Positions 35,253-46,600 of a stretch of DNA of 64,000 nucleotides are shown here, piece by piece; the stretch's first letter is position 1, and every line of letters begins with the position of its first letter. Origin of the DNA: Metarhizium brunneum. Its lineage: Eukaryota > Ascomycota > Sordariomycetes > Hypocreales > Clavicipitaceae. The notes beneath the pieces are model-generated. The model was given only the letters and a program-made list of their open reading frames with translations. It did not search any database and was not told where the DNA came from. Both the position numbers and the translations under genes were made by a program. The stretch is taken from contig NC_089422.1 of NCBI RefSeq assembly GCF_013426205.1, positions 4,464,001-4,528,000 on the forward strand. Direction: 5' to 3'.

Positions 35253-37418
35253 ATGTGGAATGACGAGGATAACAACCCATATGGGACCAGCTTCGACCGC
35301 CGCGACTCACAGACGTCATCGTCCATAAATCCAACGTCGCCATCCTCTCGAGACTGTAAGTACAACCGAGCTTGTTCCAACTTGGGACGACAATTTCATG
35401 GCCCTCTCGACAAGCATCGCCAATGCATATCGCGCATTTTCCTACATTCTTGCTTACCAAATTTACCTTAGACCGATCCTTCGACGCTCCCCGAACTCCA
35501 ACATCTGGCAGCGAGGACGATGAGCCAATGTTTAGCCAAGCAACTGCCGTCCCCCGGCACGAGAGTCATGACCATGGAGCGCCTCAAGACGAGCCCGTTC
35601 AGAAGAGAAAGCCTGGGGGCTATACAAGCCGCATCGAACAAATCCTTTACGAAAACCCAAACATGCCCATCTTAATCACTGATGCTGGGAAGAGTCTGGA
35701 AAGCGGAGGTCGATACATAGTCTACACTATCCGAACCGGGGTACGACTGCGTTATAGCAAGCTACGGACCGAACCTAGAGTTAGACTGACGTGAAGAAAA
35801 AAACCATAGGATCTAGAAGTTAGACGACGTTACTCCGAATTCGCGTCACTGAGAGACGCTCTTACTCGGCTGCACCCCACTCTCATTATCCCACCAATTC
35901 CTGAAAAGCACACCATGGCAGACTACGCCGCCAAACCAACCAGCGCCAAGCAGGATCAGCAAATAATCGACCTTCGAAAGCGAATGTTAGCAGTCTTCTT
36001 GAACCGCTGTCGCCGCATGGAAGCAATCCGTGACGACGGTGTTTGGTGGAGGTTTCTCGACCCCAATGCCAGCTGGGTATGAAGTGCTCAATACTCCCGC
36101 ATCTGCCTCGATGTAACTAATCTCATCCATAGAGCGAGGTTCTACACTCACATCCAGTGGCTTCCATTCCCAAGGCTATTCTCAAGGCTCCGCCGTTGGA
36201 TACAGCGAACCCAACCCCGGCACATAATTTCCTCCCTGTCCCTTCCACCTCAGCCAAGCTCAAGACAACAGCCGGAACTACCTATGACATCAATCCCTCA
36301 GTACCCCAGACTGGGACACATGTCATAGGCCGTTTCCCTCCAGATTCTACTACGCAGAGCGAGCACGACCTAGATCCTTACTTCATATCCTACGAGGCCT
36401 CTATCAAGGAACTCGAGCAGCTTCTCATGGGACCCATGGAGAAAGTCAATCGTCGAACCCTTTCACATCTTTCATCCCTTGCGGCAGATCTTTGCGAGCT
36501 AGGTTCGCGTTACAATGCATTTGCGTTGTCGGAGCAGGCTCCCTCGCTAGGTCCGGCTATTGAGCGAGTCGGCCAGGCGGCTGACTTGTCGTATATTGCC
36601 ACTGAAGAATTAGCCGGGTCACTTGGCGCAAGCTTTGCTGAGCCAATGAGAGAAAATGCCCAATTTGCGGGTGTCGTCAAGAGCGTGCTCAGATACAGAG
36701 TACTGAAAAGAGTGCAGCAAGATCTCACGACAGAAGAACTGGCTAAGAAAAAGGGACTGTTGGAGCAGCTGGAACAAAGTGAAGCGGAAGCGAGGCGGAT
36801 TGAACAATACCTGTCCAGCAGCCAGCAATTATCTCCTCCGCCTAAACGATCAACGAGCCTAAAGGAGCCGTCATCTCAGCATAGGCGCGATACGGGACAA
36901 GACGACACCGAATCTATCGACTCGGATTTTCCTCCGACCCATGGAGATTTCTCCTCATCAACGCCATCCGCCAGTCAGGGCCTTCCCGAGCGAAGTGCTA
37001 GTGTGTCCCATAAGAAGGCGCCTAGCAGCAACTCCATTACAAACAAAATCTTCGGTCCTCTCCGCCACGCTATACAGGGCGTTGCAGATGTAGATCCTGA
37101 GCGGACCCGACGCGATACTATTGGTAAAACCCGAGAATCGATTGGTCAACTAGAGCAGGCTCAAGTAGCTTCAGAACTGGACGTTAAAGAGGCCAGCGCT
37201 AGTGTATTGCAAGACCTTAAGAGATTCCAGAGAGATAAGGAAGATGATCTCAAGCGATACATGGTATGTGCAAATCGTGTTAAAAATTACGTATGCAACA
37301 AATGCTAACCTTCACCCATCAGCTTGCCTATGCAAAGAGCCAAATCGAATGGGCTAAGAAAAGTAAACAACAATGGGAAGAGGCACGAGCAGAAGTTGAC
37401 AAGATAGACGAAAATTAG
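35253..37418 (+). CDS. SNX41: Sorting nexin Snx41 (Atg20-related PX-BAR protein)
   Basis: Snx41 and its relative Atg20 are PX-BAR sorting nexins that bind PI3P on endosomes and act with Snx4 in retrieval from endosomes and in selective autophagy. Five exons (35253-35355, 35472-35740, 35810-36076, 36133-37263, 37323-37418; introns 116, 69, 56 and 59 bp) give 621 residues. The start MWNDEDNNPYGTSFDRR is the family's typical N-terminus. The PX domain covers about residues 83-195, with GRYIVYTIRTG, the PI3P-contacting RRRYSEFASLRDAL, the Pro-rich loop LIIPPIPEKH and FLNRCRRM. The C-terminal half is a predicted BAR region: long helices with heptads, broken by a Ser-rich insert at about 435-500, ending QIEWAKKSKQQWEEARAEVD. 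Filamentous fungi often have one protein covering Snx41 and Atg20 roles; the sequence alone does not separate them. Confidence 0.92.
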
Positions 37419-38122
37419 CTGCTCTTGGCCCATACACATTGAAATGGAAAGTAGTAACCGCTCTGGCACAGCCGACTCCTTCTGAGGTAGAAGCAGAGGA
37501 GTTTAATGTAGATGTAAATTCACGTCATTCAATGATTACGTATATAGGTACCTACCTAGGTATCTAGCCGATAACATATTTTCTGAGTAGCTTAGCGAAA
37601 TAGACGCTTAATATGTGGAAAGGTGACGCAAGGTTGATGCATTCAATTATGTATGTTCCTGCATTTTCCGGGGACAAAGCATTCTTCATTTCAATCACCT
37701 GCACCCGCACGTCGCGCAATGCTCAACATGTAACATATTTCATAGTATTCTAGAGCGTATTTGGCGATTAGTAAACATGCTCTTTCTTTCGGTTGCTCTT
37801 TCAAGGTTCCAAACCACAGCTGGTGCTTATCGATAAGCTCACGAGCCAAGCACTCACCCCCAAGGTTCACAGACGCGACCACAAACAGAACTCCCTCCTC
37901 ACTCTATCTCTACATGGTGAGCACAGCTATCGGCAGAGTGCATATTTCTATGCAGCGTCATGGGACAGTTCACAGACCTTACTTGAATCATTTTTTGCTT
38001 ACGTGATCGAAGCAATTGACTCTGCCGCGCTGCTTAGGTTGTCATTTGGCACCTCTTGGCCAACTATCCCTCAACAAAGCCACACACCACCTTTTGCGCC
38101 AACCACACGAACATCAGCAACC
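37419..38122. other. Intergenic region SNX41 / CEG1
   Basis: About 700 bp containing the 3' end of SNX41 and the promoter of the next gene on the same strand. At 37546-37564 lies a nested palindromic motif, AGGTACCTACCTAGGTATC. An in-frame extension of the downstream gene back to about 37793 is open but has no ATG-linked conservation. Confidence 0.5.
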
Positions 38123-39367
38123 ATGGAGCAGCCGGCTGATGGGCCGATCCAATCGATAGCGGAACCTGGTGTGAAAGCTTCAGGACCTCTTCTTTACTCT
38201 ATGAGAAAGGAAGTGGCCGAACTGCTGGGTAGGCACCAGACGGGGTTTCCTGGGGCTCAGCCTGTTAGTTTCGCGAGACAGCATCTCGACGAACTTCAAA
38301 AACAAGAGTGCGATCCCTGCCATCCAAAGGGCCATAGACCATTCGATCGCATGCACTAACTTCGATGATCTAGCTACTATGTCTGCGAAAAATCAGACGG
38401 CATTCGATACTTGCTCTACTCCACCTCGGATGAAGAAGCCTGCGAAGCGCACTACCTCATAGACCGCAAAAACGATTACTGGTTCATCACCAACAGAAAC
38501 CTACATTTCCCACTTGAAAACAACACGCAAGCTTTCCATCGAGACACCCTCGTAGATGGCGAACTCGTCTGGGACAGCCTCCCCAATGGAAAGAAAGAAC
38601 CGCGCTTCCTCGTGTTTGACTGCCTCGTCATGGATGGGAACAAGCTTATGGACAGAACCCTCGATAAACGACTGGCATACTTCAAGGAGAGGCTGTATAC
38701 ACCCTACAAAAAGCTCTTCAAGGAGTACCCCGATGAGCTGAGATTTCAGCCATTCTTTGTCGAGATGAAGCCGTTCCAGCTGGCTTACGGAATTGAGATG
38801 ATGTTCAAGCAGGTCCTTCCAAGCCTAAAGCACGGCAATGATGGGCTGATATTCACATGTCGCAATACGGCGTACAAACACGGCACGGACCCTCACATCC
38901 TTAAGTGGAAGCCTCCAGAGGAAAACACGATTGATTTCCGGCTCAAACTGACGTTTCCCCTAGTCGAGCCGGATGAGTGGGAGAGAAAAGAGGGCATCAC
39001 AGAGCCGTTTATCGACTATGACAGCGTCCCAAAGTCGGAGCTTCTGATCTTTCTGGGCGACAGTGGTGATAAATACGAGCTCTTTGACGACCTGTACTTG
39101 ACCGAGGACGAATGGGAGACTCTAAAGAGTCTGAACGATCCCCTGAACGAACGCATCATCGAGTGTAATCAGGATGATCAAGGGCGTTGGCGACTGCTTC
39201 GTTTCAGAGATGACAAGCATGAAGCGAATCACAAGAGCACAGTGGTCAGTGTCCTAGAGAGTATCAACGATCGTGTCTCAGAGAAAGATTTGTATAGAGC
39301 TGCTGGCCCGATTCGAGATAGTTGGAAGGCGAGACAAGCTCGATCGACTCAGGTACGTGACCGGTAG
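38123..39367 (+). CDS. CEG1: mRNA-capping enzyme subunit alpha (mRNA guanylyltransferase, Ceg1)
   Basis: This nuclear enzyme transfers GMP from GTP to the 5' diphosphate end of nascent mRNA through a covalent lysyl-GMP intermediate and binds the RNA polymerase II C-terminal tail. Exons 38123-38307 and 38374-39367 (66-bp intron) give 392 residues. The nucleotidyltransferase motifs are in order: motif I EKSDGIR with the catalytic Lys at residue 68, motif III around LVDGELVWD, motif IIIa RFLVFDCLVMDGNKL, motif IV NDGLIFTCRN, motif V HILKWKPP, then the OB-fold part to motif VI-like GRWRLLRFRDDKHEANH. The first splice makes the junction LQKQ-DYYVCEK, as expected for the family. The C-terminus is uncertain: the last sense codons overlap a good donor (AG|GTACGTGA at 39353), so a third exon after 39406 is possible. 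Confidence 0.93.
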
Positions 39368-40008
39368 CCACGTCGTCACGTATAAGATGATTTTTTGGGG
39401 CTACAGGTGGTTTCTGGAAAGGTGTCTCGGCGGAGAGGGGAGGGATATGTCTTGTGGCGCACGGGGGCTGGCTTATGTTGGATCGTATGGCGTTTGGTAG
39501 AATCAGGTTTGGTTTGTGTATGTTTCTGCGCGAGCGTACTAGTTTCTTTTATTCTGTTTTTGATACAAAATATACATACCAACAGCGAACAGGCTAGTTG
39601 ACATGTATTCTTGGTGCTTTGAGAAATTTTGGTCCTTTGATACAGACGGGGAATTCCGGATTACTTTAGGATTGTCTCATATACCATTTATTGATCCTCG
39701 GTTAGTCTCTAGTTTCCATATTATCTAACCATCCAGATTCGGCGAACAAAGTGGGTTTACTCTCTAAATTTAGCTTTGAGAAAAGGGCCCGGGAAACGTC
39801 CCTACAAGCTTGGGGGAGGGCGAATTCCCGCCAGTTGCCCTGGCAAAGCAGTCATTTTTCCCTCATCTCACATCAACCTTTCCTCTAATCAAATCCGAAA
39901 AAGAAAGAAGAAAAGAAAAAAAAGAAACAATAAAAAAAACCAAACATGCGCATTATCCTTTCGTAGTCAACCAAGAGTTCCAAAATCACCCTCGCGGCAT
40001 TCGCACCC
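39368..40008. other. Convergent intergenic region CEG1 / Ser-Thr-rich gene
   Basis: About 640 bp. The first ~230 bp may hold a further CEG1 exon (see that entry); an A/G-rich stretch lies at 39896-39942. Otherwise nothing is recognised. Confidence 0.45.
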
Positions 40009-41505
40009 TCACAGCAGGAACATGAAGATGGCGATGAGCATGATTGTGCAAGCGACGTTGCTGCCGCCGTTGCTGCCACCCCAGGCTGTCGGCTCTGGGC
40101 GCTTGCTCCCATCAGAGATGATGACGATGGACGGGGCAAGGCTGGAGGTGGACGAGGTGTTGTAGCTCGTGTAAGCTGGGGGCAGGACATCGACCGTAGT
40201 GGTCTCGATGGCCGGCGGTCCACCGGTTTCAGTGACAAACTCGGTGTAGGTGCTTGTAGGGGCGGGCCCGGAAGTAGACGTCGCCTCTCCCGCGACTTCT
40301 GAGGAAACACTTGGGGTTGGGTAGGATAGTGTGATGGTCACCTGGGAGAAGATGACGGTTGTAAAGGTGGAAAGGCTAGCCTGCCCAGACTCGGTAGAGG
40401 TGTCGACTGGCGGTGCAGGGCCCCAGAGATCGGAGATGGTGATGGTTGTGACGGGCGAGGTGTAGGTGCTGGTCAGGGGCCAACTCCAAGTGATCTCGAC
40501 GTCTGTCACAGTTGAAGCTTCTCCAGAGACGGTGGCATCGGGGAGACCTGTGGTGACGGAGACGTCGGTTTGGACGTTGGTGACAGTGGTGGGATCCTCA
40601 GAGACAGTGGCATCGGGGGGACCAGTGGTGTATGTAACGTCTGTCTGGATGGTGGTGTAGGTTGATGGGTTGCCAGAAAGAGTTGCGTCTGGAAGACCGC
40701 TGGTGTAGGAGACGTCTGTGCTGTCTTTGGTGACGGTAGAAGCTCCGGCAGTGACTGTTACCTCTGGAGCAGGATACACAGTGACAGTGACTGTTTCTGT
40801 GATTCCGCCCTGGCAGGTGTCATGGCTCTCAGTAGTGTCAGTATACTGGACTGGAGATACAGTTATAGTTACAGTGCCGGTGGTGGTGCTGGTAAGGGTA
40901 TGTGGTTCAGTAGTGGTGTTCTTGGCAGTGGAAAGAGCAGTTTGAGTTCTAATAGTTGCATCGATTAGGGAAGTGTTTTAATCAACCACGAAGAGTTGGG
41001 TTCGACTTACGAAACGGGGATGCTTTCACCAGAAGACTCAGTAGTGGATTCAGCGGAAGCAGCAATTGTCGTTTGAGAGGCTTCTGTCACTGCCTGAGAT
41101 GCAGAGATGGTTCCTGAAAACCGGCGAGCTTTTGCGGTCATGGCATCGACAACAGGTTCGAACAGGCCAGCGGTTTCATTGCAGTCGCCACGGATGGCAA
41201 GCCGATGAGCTGCCTTGGAAACAACATATTCGGCATGGATGAGTTCTTCGGGACCGCGAGAAGATGGCATTGGACCTGAGTCATCAGCTGATATCCCTTA
41301 TTTGCAAAGAATTTGCTTGTCAGATAAGGGGGGGATAAGTCATCCTACCAAAGAGAGTAGTGACAATGGTGAAGACGGCTGCCATAAACATCAACCCCCA
41401 ACCCCAATACATGAGCACCCATAGAGGCTTCGTCAATCTTCGGAGTTCCTCCTCCCGAGGCAGGGAGGATGGATGAGGCAACTCTCCAAATTCGCGGTCC
41501 TTCAT
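40009..41505 (-). CDS. Unknown Ser/Thr-rich membrane or cell-wall protein with 25-residue tandem repeats
   Basis: I do not recognise a named family. Three coding exons, 41505-41349, 41275-41011 and 40948-40009 (introns 73 and 62 bp), join in frame to 453 residues. A charged N-terminus (MKDREFGELPHPSSLP..LRRLTK) precedes one hydrophobic segment at about 28-52 (PLWVLMYWGWGLMFMAAVF), so the first part reads as a type II signal anchor. Residues 53-135 are ordinary and mixed; from about 136 the chain is very rich in Thr, Ser, Val and Pro, like heavily O-glycosylated surface proteins. Three 25-residue repeats (TDVxxTTGxPDATVS pattern) lie at 218-292. The end is GGSNGGSN followed by a 15-residue hydrophobic tail, resembling a GPI-attachment signal or a second membrane segment. 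A leader intron precedes the start. Role unknown; surface sensor or wall protein is a guess. Confidence 0.75.
40495..40719 (-). repeat. Three 75-bp in-frame tandem repeats
   Basis: Three adjacent 75-bp units encode residues 218-292 of the Ser/Thr-rich protein. Each has the shape TDV-x-x-T-x-G-x-PDAT-x-S followed by a Thr/Val-rich spacer. A degenerate partial unit precedes them. The plus-strand sequence shows the repeated words GACGTC(C/T)GT and GGTGGCATCGGGG/GTTGCGTCTGG. Confidence 0.85.
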
Positions 41506-43643
41506 GGCTGCCACTATGGGCATTTGTTAGTCGACCTGGTGCAAAATTTGTCATGATGATGAATGAAAACTCACGTTTAAAGCAGGATGGTTTTGGTAAA
41601 AGAGTGGTATTGGTGGCCTAAAGTGTTTAAAGGTGTAAGTATGTTTGAAGAGCGAAGTGCTTCGAAGGCTGGGACTCGACAGTTTGCTTGCTCGCTCCGT
41701 CTCGGAGCTATGTGATACAGCAGGTCTAAAGCAAACATTTGGAGACGATAAAGGAAGGGGCCACAGATTACGCACGAGAAAGGAAAAAGAGCGAGATGCT
41801 GCAGGTTATGAAGATGCTTGGGAGCCAGAAGGGAGCTGCTGTGGTCTCTTGTGAGACGGGATGAGGCGATAGAAACGAACGTGGAAGTTGGTTCCGTTTT
41901 GAACGAGTGTGTTGAGGGGAAAGGAAAGTATGCAAGCAGAAGGAGAAGCTCTAGTGTTTATTATACCAAATCTAGAGCCGGAGACATGTGAGAGAAATGT
42001 GAGCCTTGACAGCTTGGGTATTGACGGTTCTTCACGGCTGGTGGATGGCGATGGGCAGCTGGCAAGGCTGTGAATCACATAATGGCTATAAACAAGCACA
42101 TGTGCCACGAGTCGATGGAAACTTGGCGTCGAGGCTTCTTTGGGATCTATCAATCCTAAGCACCATGAGGCCAGGAATCGGGACAAATGTGTGTACAAGG
42201 GCAATGTCTTGTTCTTGGAGAGGTATGAGAGCTCATTCTACCTAGTAGCTTGGTTTTAGGCTACAAATATGACATTGACATGATGATGATGATTAAATTT
42301 CAGCACAAGGAGCCGACGGAATTGTCGGTTTGGAAGGTCAATCGATGACCAACAGCCCCATTTGGGCATCTTTTGCAAACATTGCAAGTCAATGTGTCAG
42401 GCACATGAAGGATTGGTATTGTGTCAGCCGTTTCAAAGTTCGCAGAGAATGCAAGTCGTAAGTGCAACAGATGGGATACATTTTATATTGAGGGAGGGTT
42501 TGCATGGGACCACGATGGATTTGAATGGTCAGAGATGTTGCGTGAGCGTCGTTCAAGTGTGTACACAAAAACGGACGGCGGCATTAGATGAGAGGGAGGC
42601 CGGTCGCAGGTGGCAAGCTGTCACACAGGCCAAGCCCAGGCCATATTGACGGATCGTGGGATTGAAACTGTGACCTGATGCCGTGCACGCATGTTATGTC
42701 GCCGTGATGGTCATTTTGGGATGCGACGCCGAGACGATGTAGCGATGTGGGAATCTGTATGTACAAAGTCAACGGCGCTTGACCTCTTTTGGAGCAGCCG
42801 ATGCCACTTGCTCGTGCTGAGGTACTTAAGTACATTGGTACAACTGTCTGGTACCTGAGAGCCGGTTGGTGAGCTCGCCAACGCGAGGGGCGGGAGGCTG
42901 GCAAGCACAGACCAGGTAGCAGCTGTCTGGTGAGAGCACCCGACAGCTCAGCACAGCTCAGCCAGCAAGCACGGTGCACAGGCGCGTCGCGCGTCAACAA
43001 GTCTGGTACTCCGTACTCCATCAATTAATGTCGGTAGTGAGGACGTCAGCGCCTTGGCCCGCCGACCGGACTTGACCCAAGCTGCGTGTGCCCCAGCGGG
43101 CCCAGCACTTGCTCAAGCTGCTGCAAGTCCACGTCTCGGCCCAGCCAGCACTCCGTACCAGACAGCCAATCCCACATGCAGGGCATGGAACATTCAACAT
43201 CGTCCCAAGTGAGCCAATCTCCTGCGTGTCTGTCTGGTCGCGCTCCCGCTTGACCTCCCATTCCCACCCCCGATCCCCTCCCACTGCCACTGCCACTCCC
43301 ACCAGCGCTGGTGATTTTTTTTTGTTCTCGTCCTCTTGTCCGATTCTCCTGTTCCTGTTCCTGCTCTTGTTCATCGCCTGTCGCACACTCCCAACGCCTC
43401 ATCGCTCCCCGGGCTGCGTCTCCTTCAAACCCGCCCTGCCCTCTGCCCGTCCGACCGTGCCATGTCGTGACCCGTCTTGCGCACTGCACCAGAGTCGAGA
43501 GTCGAGACCACGCGATCCCTCACTGATCCTGATCTCTACGCCCGCCCGCGCCCTCGCACCCTCCATCTGACATCTGGGGAGCTGTGGTTCCTTGCTTGGA
43601 AACTATCGACATCCCAAATCACCGCAATTGCCCGCGTCACGAC
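41506..43643. other. Divergent promoter region Ser/Thr-rich gene / PDS5
   Basis: About 2.1 kb between two genes pointing apart. The minus-strand gene's leader intron is at 41514-41574. TACTCCGTA lies at 43007-43015, with a variant at 43151. Immediately before PDS5 the plus strand (43250-43560) is pyrimidine-rich, typical of a fungal leader, with short CTGCCA repeats near 43279-43296. Frames such as 42584-43024 minus look non-coding. Confidence 0.5.
41514..41574 (-). other. Probable 5' leader intron of the Ser/Thr-rich gene
   Basis: On the minus strand a donor C|GTGAGT at 41574 is followed by a CTAAC branch site and the acceptor CCATAG ending at 41514, giving a 61-bp intron like others in the window. 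It lies 8 bases before the chosen ATG at 41505 and removes an upstream in-frame ATG at 41523. Confidence 0.6.
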
Positions 43644-46600
43644 ATGGCGCGACGCCGTACCAGGGCCAAGGAGCCCAACCCTGTTGAGGCAGAAGAGCAT
43701 GACCCCATGCAAGACGACATCCCAGAGCCCGAGCCGGAACCAGCGTCCGCGTCCGCGTCCGAGGCCGAGCCGGATCATGTACCAGCTGGCGATGACGACC
43801 AAGACCAAGACGACGACGTGGAGCAGCGCAGTCTCGAGTTCGACGACGAGCTGTCCTGGCGGCCGGCAAAGCCCATCCCCAGCGCTACGCTGCTGGATCG
43901 TCTCGAGAGGCTGTCCAAGGAGCTCGCCGATTTCGATCAGGGGGGCGTGCAATTGGACTCGCTTAAACACGTCGCCACAAGCCTGGCGCATCGCAACCTG
44001 CTGCAGCACAAGGATCGAGGTGTCAAGGCCTATACCGCCTGTTGTCTGGTGGATATCTTGCGTCTGTTTGTACCAGAAGCGCCATTCACAGACGATCAAC
44101 TCAAGGTGGGTATTTCTCTCTTGTCCCATCCGTATAGAATGAGTCCATCTACATTACATCTCTCTGCATGTCGCGCCAAAATACTGACCCGTGTATTGTG
44201 GCTGTTTAGATGATCTTTACTCTTTTTATCAAGGACATTTTACCGGCCCTTTTCGACCCTACAAATCCCTACAATAGTCAGCACAAATATGTATTGATGT
44301 CTCTGTCTGACGTCAAAAGTATACTGCTCCTTTCTGAAATTCACGGTGCCGACGACCTCTTGTTGCGCTTGTTCAACTCGACCTTTGATGGCGTGTCGAC
44401 AAGCTCTAGAGCTTCCAATGAGGAACAGGTTGCCAAGGACGTCGAGATTGGCCTCACCGAGATGCTCATGGAGGTTATTGACGAATCCCCTGGCAGCATA
44501 CCCGCGACCGTCATCGACGCCATCATCAGCCAATTCCTCAGAGCAGCGCCACCGGGGGGTGGTCGCAGCAAGGAACAGAATGGTAAACAGGCTACCCTGT
44601 TACATAAAACCGAGCCTGCCGCCTACGTCATGGCCAAGAACATCTGCAATGGCTGCGCCGATAAAATGTCTCGATATGTCAGCCAGTACTTTAGCGACGT
44701 CATTCTCAATGCCTCGAGATTTGCTACCAAGAGTAATGGCTTCCGCCATGCAGAGGAGTCTGATGAGGAAGACGGTCATTCCGGTCCGTCAGAGGCGGAT
44801 TTGAAAAGCCTGCGGCAGGCTCATATGCTGATCCGAGAACTTTGGCGAGCTGCTCCTACCATTCTGCAAAACGTCGTTCCCCAGCTCGACGCCGAGCTGT
44901 CGGCCGACAATGTTCACCTGCGAATCATAGCCACGGAGGCATTTGGAGATATGATTTCAGGCATCGGAGCAGCAGGACCGCCAGCTCCTCCCACACTCGA
45001 CCCTGCAGCCTATCCACCCCTACGCCTGATGGATGATGCAATTGGTACCCCTCCAGTCATTGACACAGAAACCAATGCATTGACAAGGCCATACTCGCCG
45101 CAATCGTTTGCTCAAACTCATCACGCCACCTATCGCAACTTCGTTGGCAGAAAGAACGACAAGGCAGGGACAATTCGAGCTGCGTGGGTCACCGCTGCCG
45201 GTTACATTCTGTCTACTTCCGCGGGAGGGATTGGTTTGAGTAGGGAAGACGAAACAGAGCTGATCAAGGGCCTGGTGGACAAACTGAATGACAGCGAAGA
45301 AAAGGTGCGTCTGGCCGCCGTCAAGGCCATTGAGCTTTTCACCTTTCGCGACGTCATTCTGAAACTTGGCGTGACCGGCGGAGTAGAGAAGGAGGGGTCT
45401 ATATTTGCAAGCTTGGCTGATCGCTGCCGCGACAGAAAACCAGCGGTGCGTGTCGATGCTATGGTCTTGCTTGGAAAGCTGTGGGCGGTCGGCGCAGGAG
45501 AAATCTCAGACGGTCAGGAGGCAGTAACGGCATGCCTGTCCGGTGTGCCGTCTCGCATCATCAACGCATTCTACGCCAATGACCCCGACCTCAACGTCCT
45601 ACTCGACCGGGTCTTATTCGAGTGTCTTGTCCCCTTGAAGTATCCTCTGGTCAAAGGGAAAGGCGGCAAGAGTGCTGCTGGCTCTCAGGGTAAGGGTGGC
45701 GTCACTGCTGCAGACCAGGACAGAATTCGTGCTGAAAGGATCCTTCTCATGCTAAAGTCTCTGGATGTGCCCGCACAAAAGGCCTTCTTCGCCATGCAGG
45801 CCCGCCAACCACAGTTTGCAAAGGGCGTCGGTATCTTTATCCAACAGTGCGAAGCATATAATGGAGGAGTCATCGACGGGAATGAGGACAAGGTCAAGAC
45901 CAGCCTGTCCAAGACGTTCCAGTGGTTGGGCGGATTCTTTCCAGAGCCATTAAAGGTTCGCGGAGATCTGCAGAAGTTTGCTAAACTCAACGACCGTCGA
46001 AGCTATCAGCTAGTCAAATACGCGATCGAGTCCGAGAGCGACTTCAAAACTGTCAGACGAGCCATCAGTGAGCTCATTACCAAGCTGCAAGGGACGCCTG
46101 CAGTTGTCTGCCTAGAAACGCTCATCCCACTGCTCTATCGATCAAGTTGCCTCATGTTCAACCGAAGCCATCTTGCGACAATCATGGATTACTCCAAGAG
46201 TGACAAGGATGGGTTTGCTGCTGTTGCCCACTTGGTACTAAACGACATATCACAGCGAAACCCAGACATCTTCAAGGCACATGCCGAGGACTTGCGACGT
46301 GAAATCATTGAGCACGTCCCAAGCGACAAGAAAATCAATGACCCAACGGTGGTTGATATTCTCAAGGCATACTCCTCGTATGCGAAGAAGTATCCCAAGG
46401 ACATCAACTATGACCGAAGTTTTACGCAATCACTAATGAGTTACGCCCAGTACGCGTCTCCACCCAGAGCTGCGAAATATGCCGTCAATATTCTCTTGGC
46501 CAAGGGTGACGACAAGAGCAAAGTAACAGCTACAAACTTGTTGAGGAATATCATGAAGGGCCTGGAATATGGCTCATCGCACTTCTTGGCCAGGCTAGCG

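Noticed and set aside
34784..35380. 198-codon minus-strand frame overlapping the start of SNX41
   Set aside because: It overlaps a well-supported exon on the other strand and shows no protein features.
37793..38122. In-frame N-terminal extension of the capping enzyme
   Set aside because: The extension looks like translated promoter sequence; the ATG at 38123 gives the usual distance to the catalytic KSDG motif.
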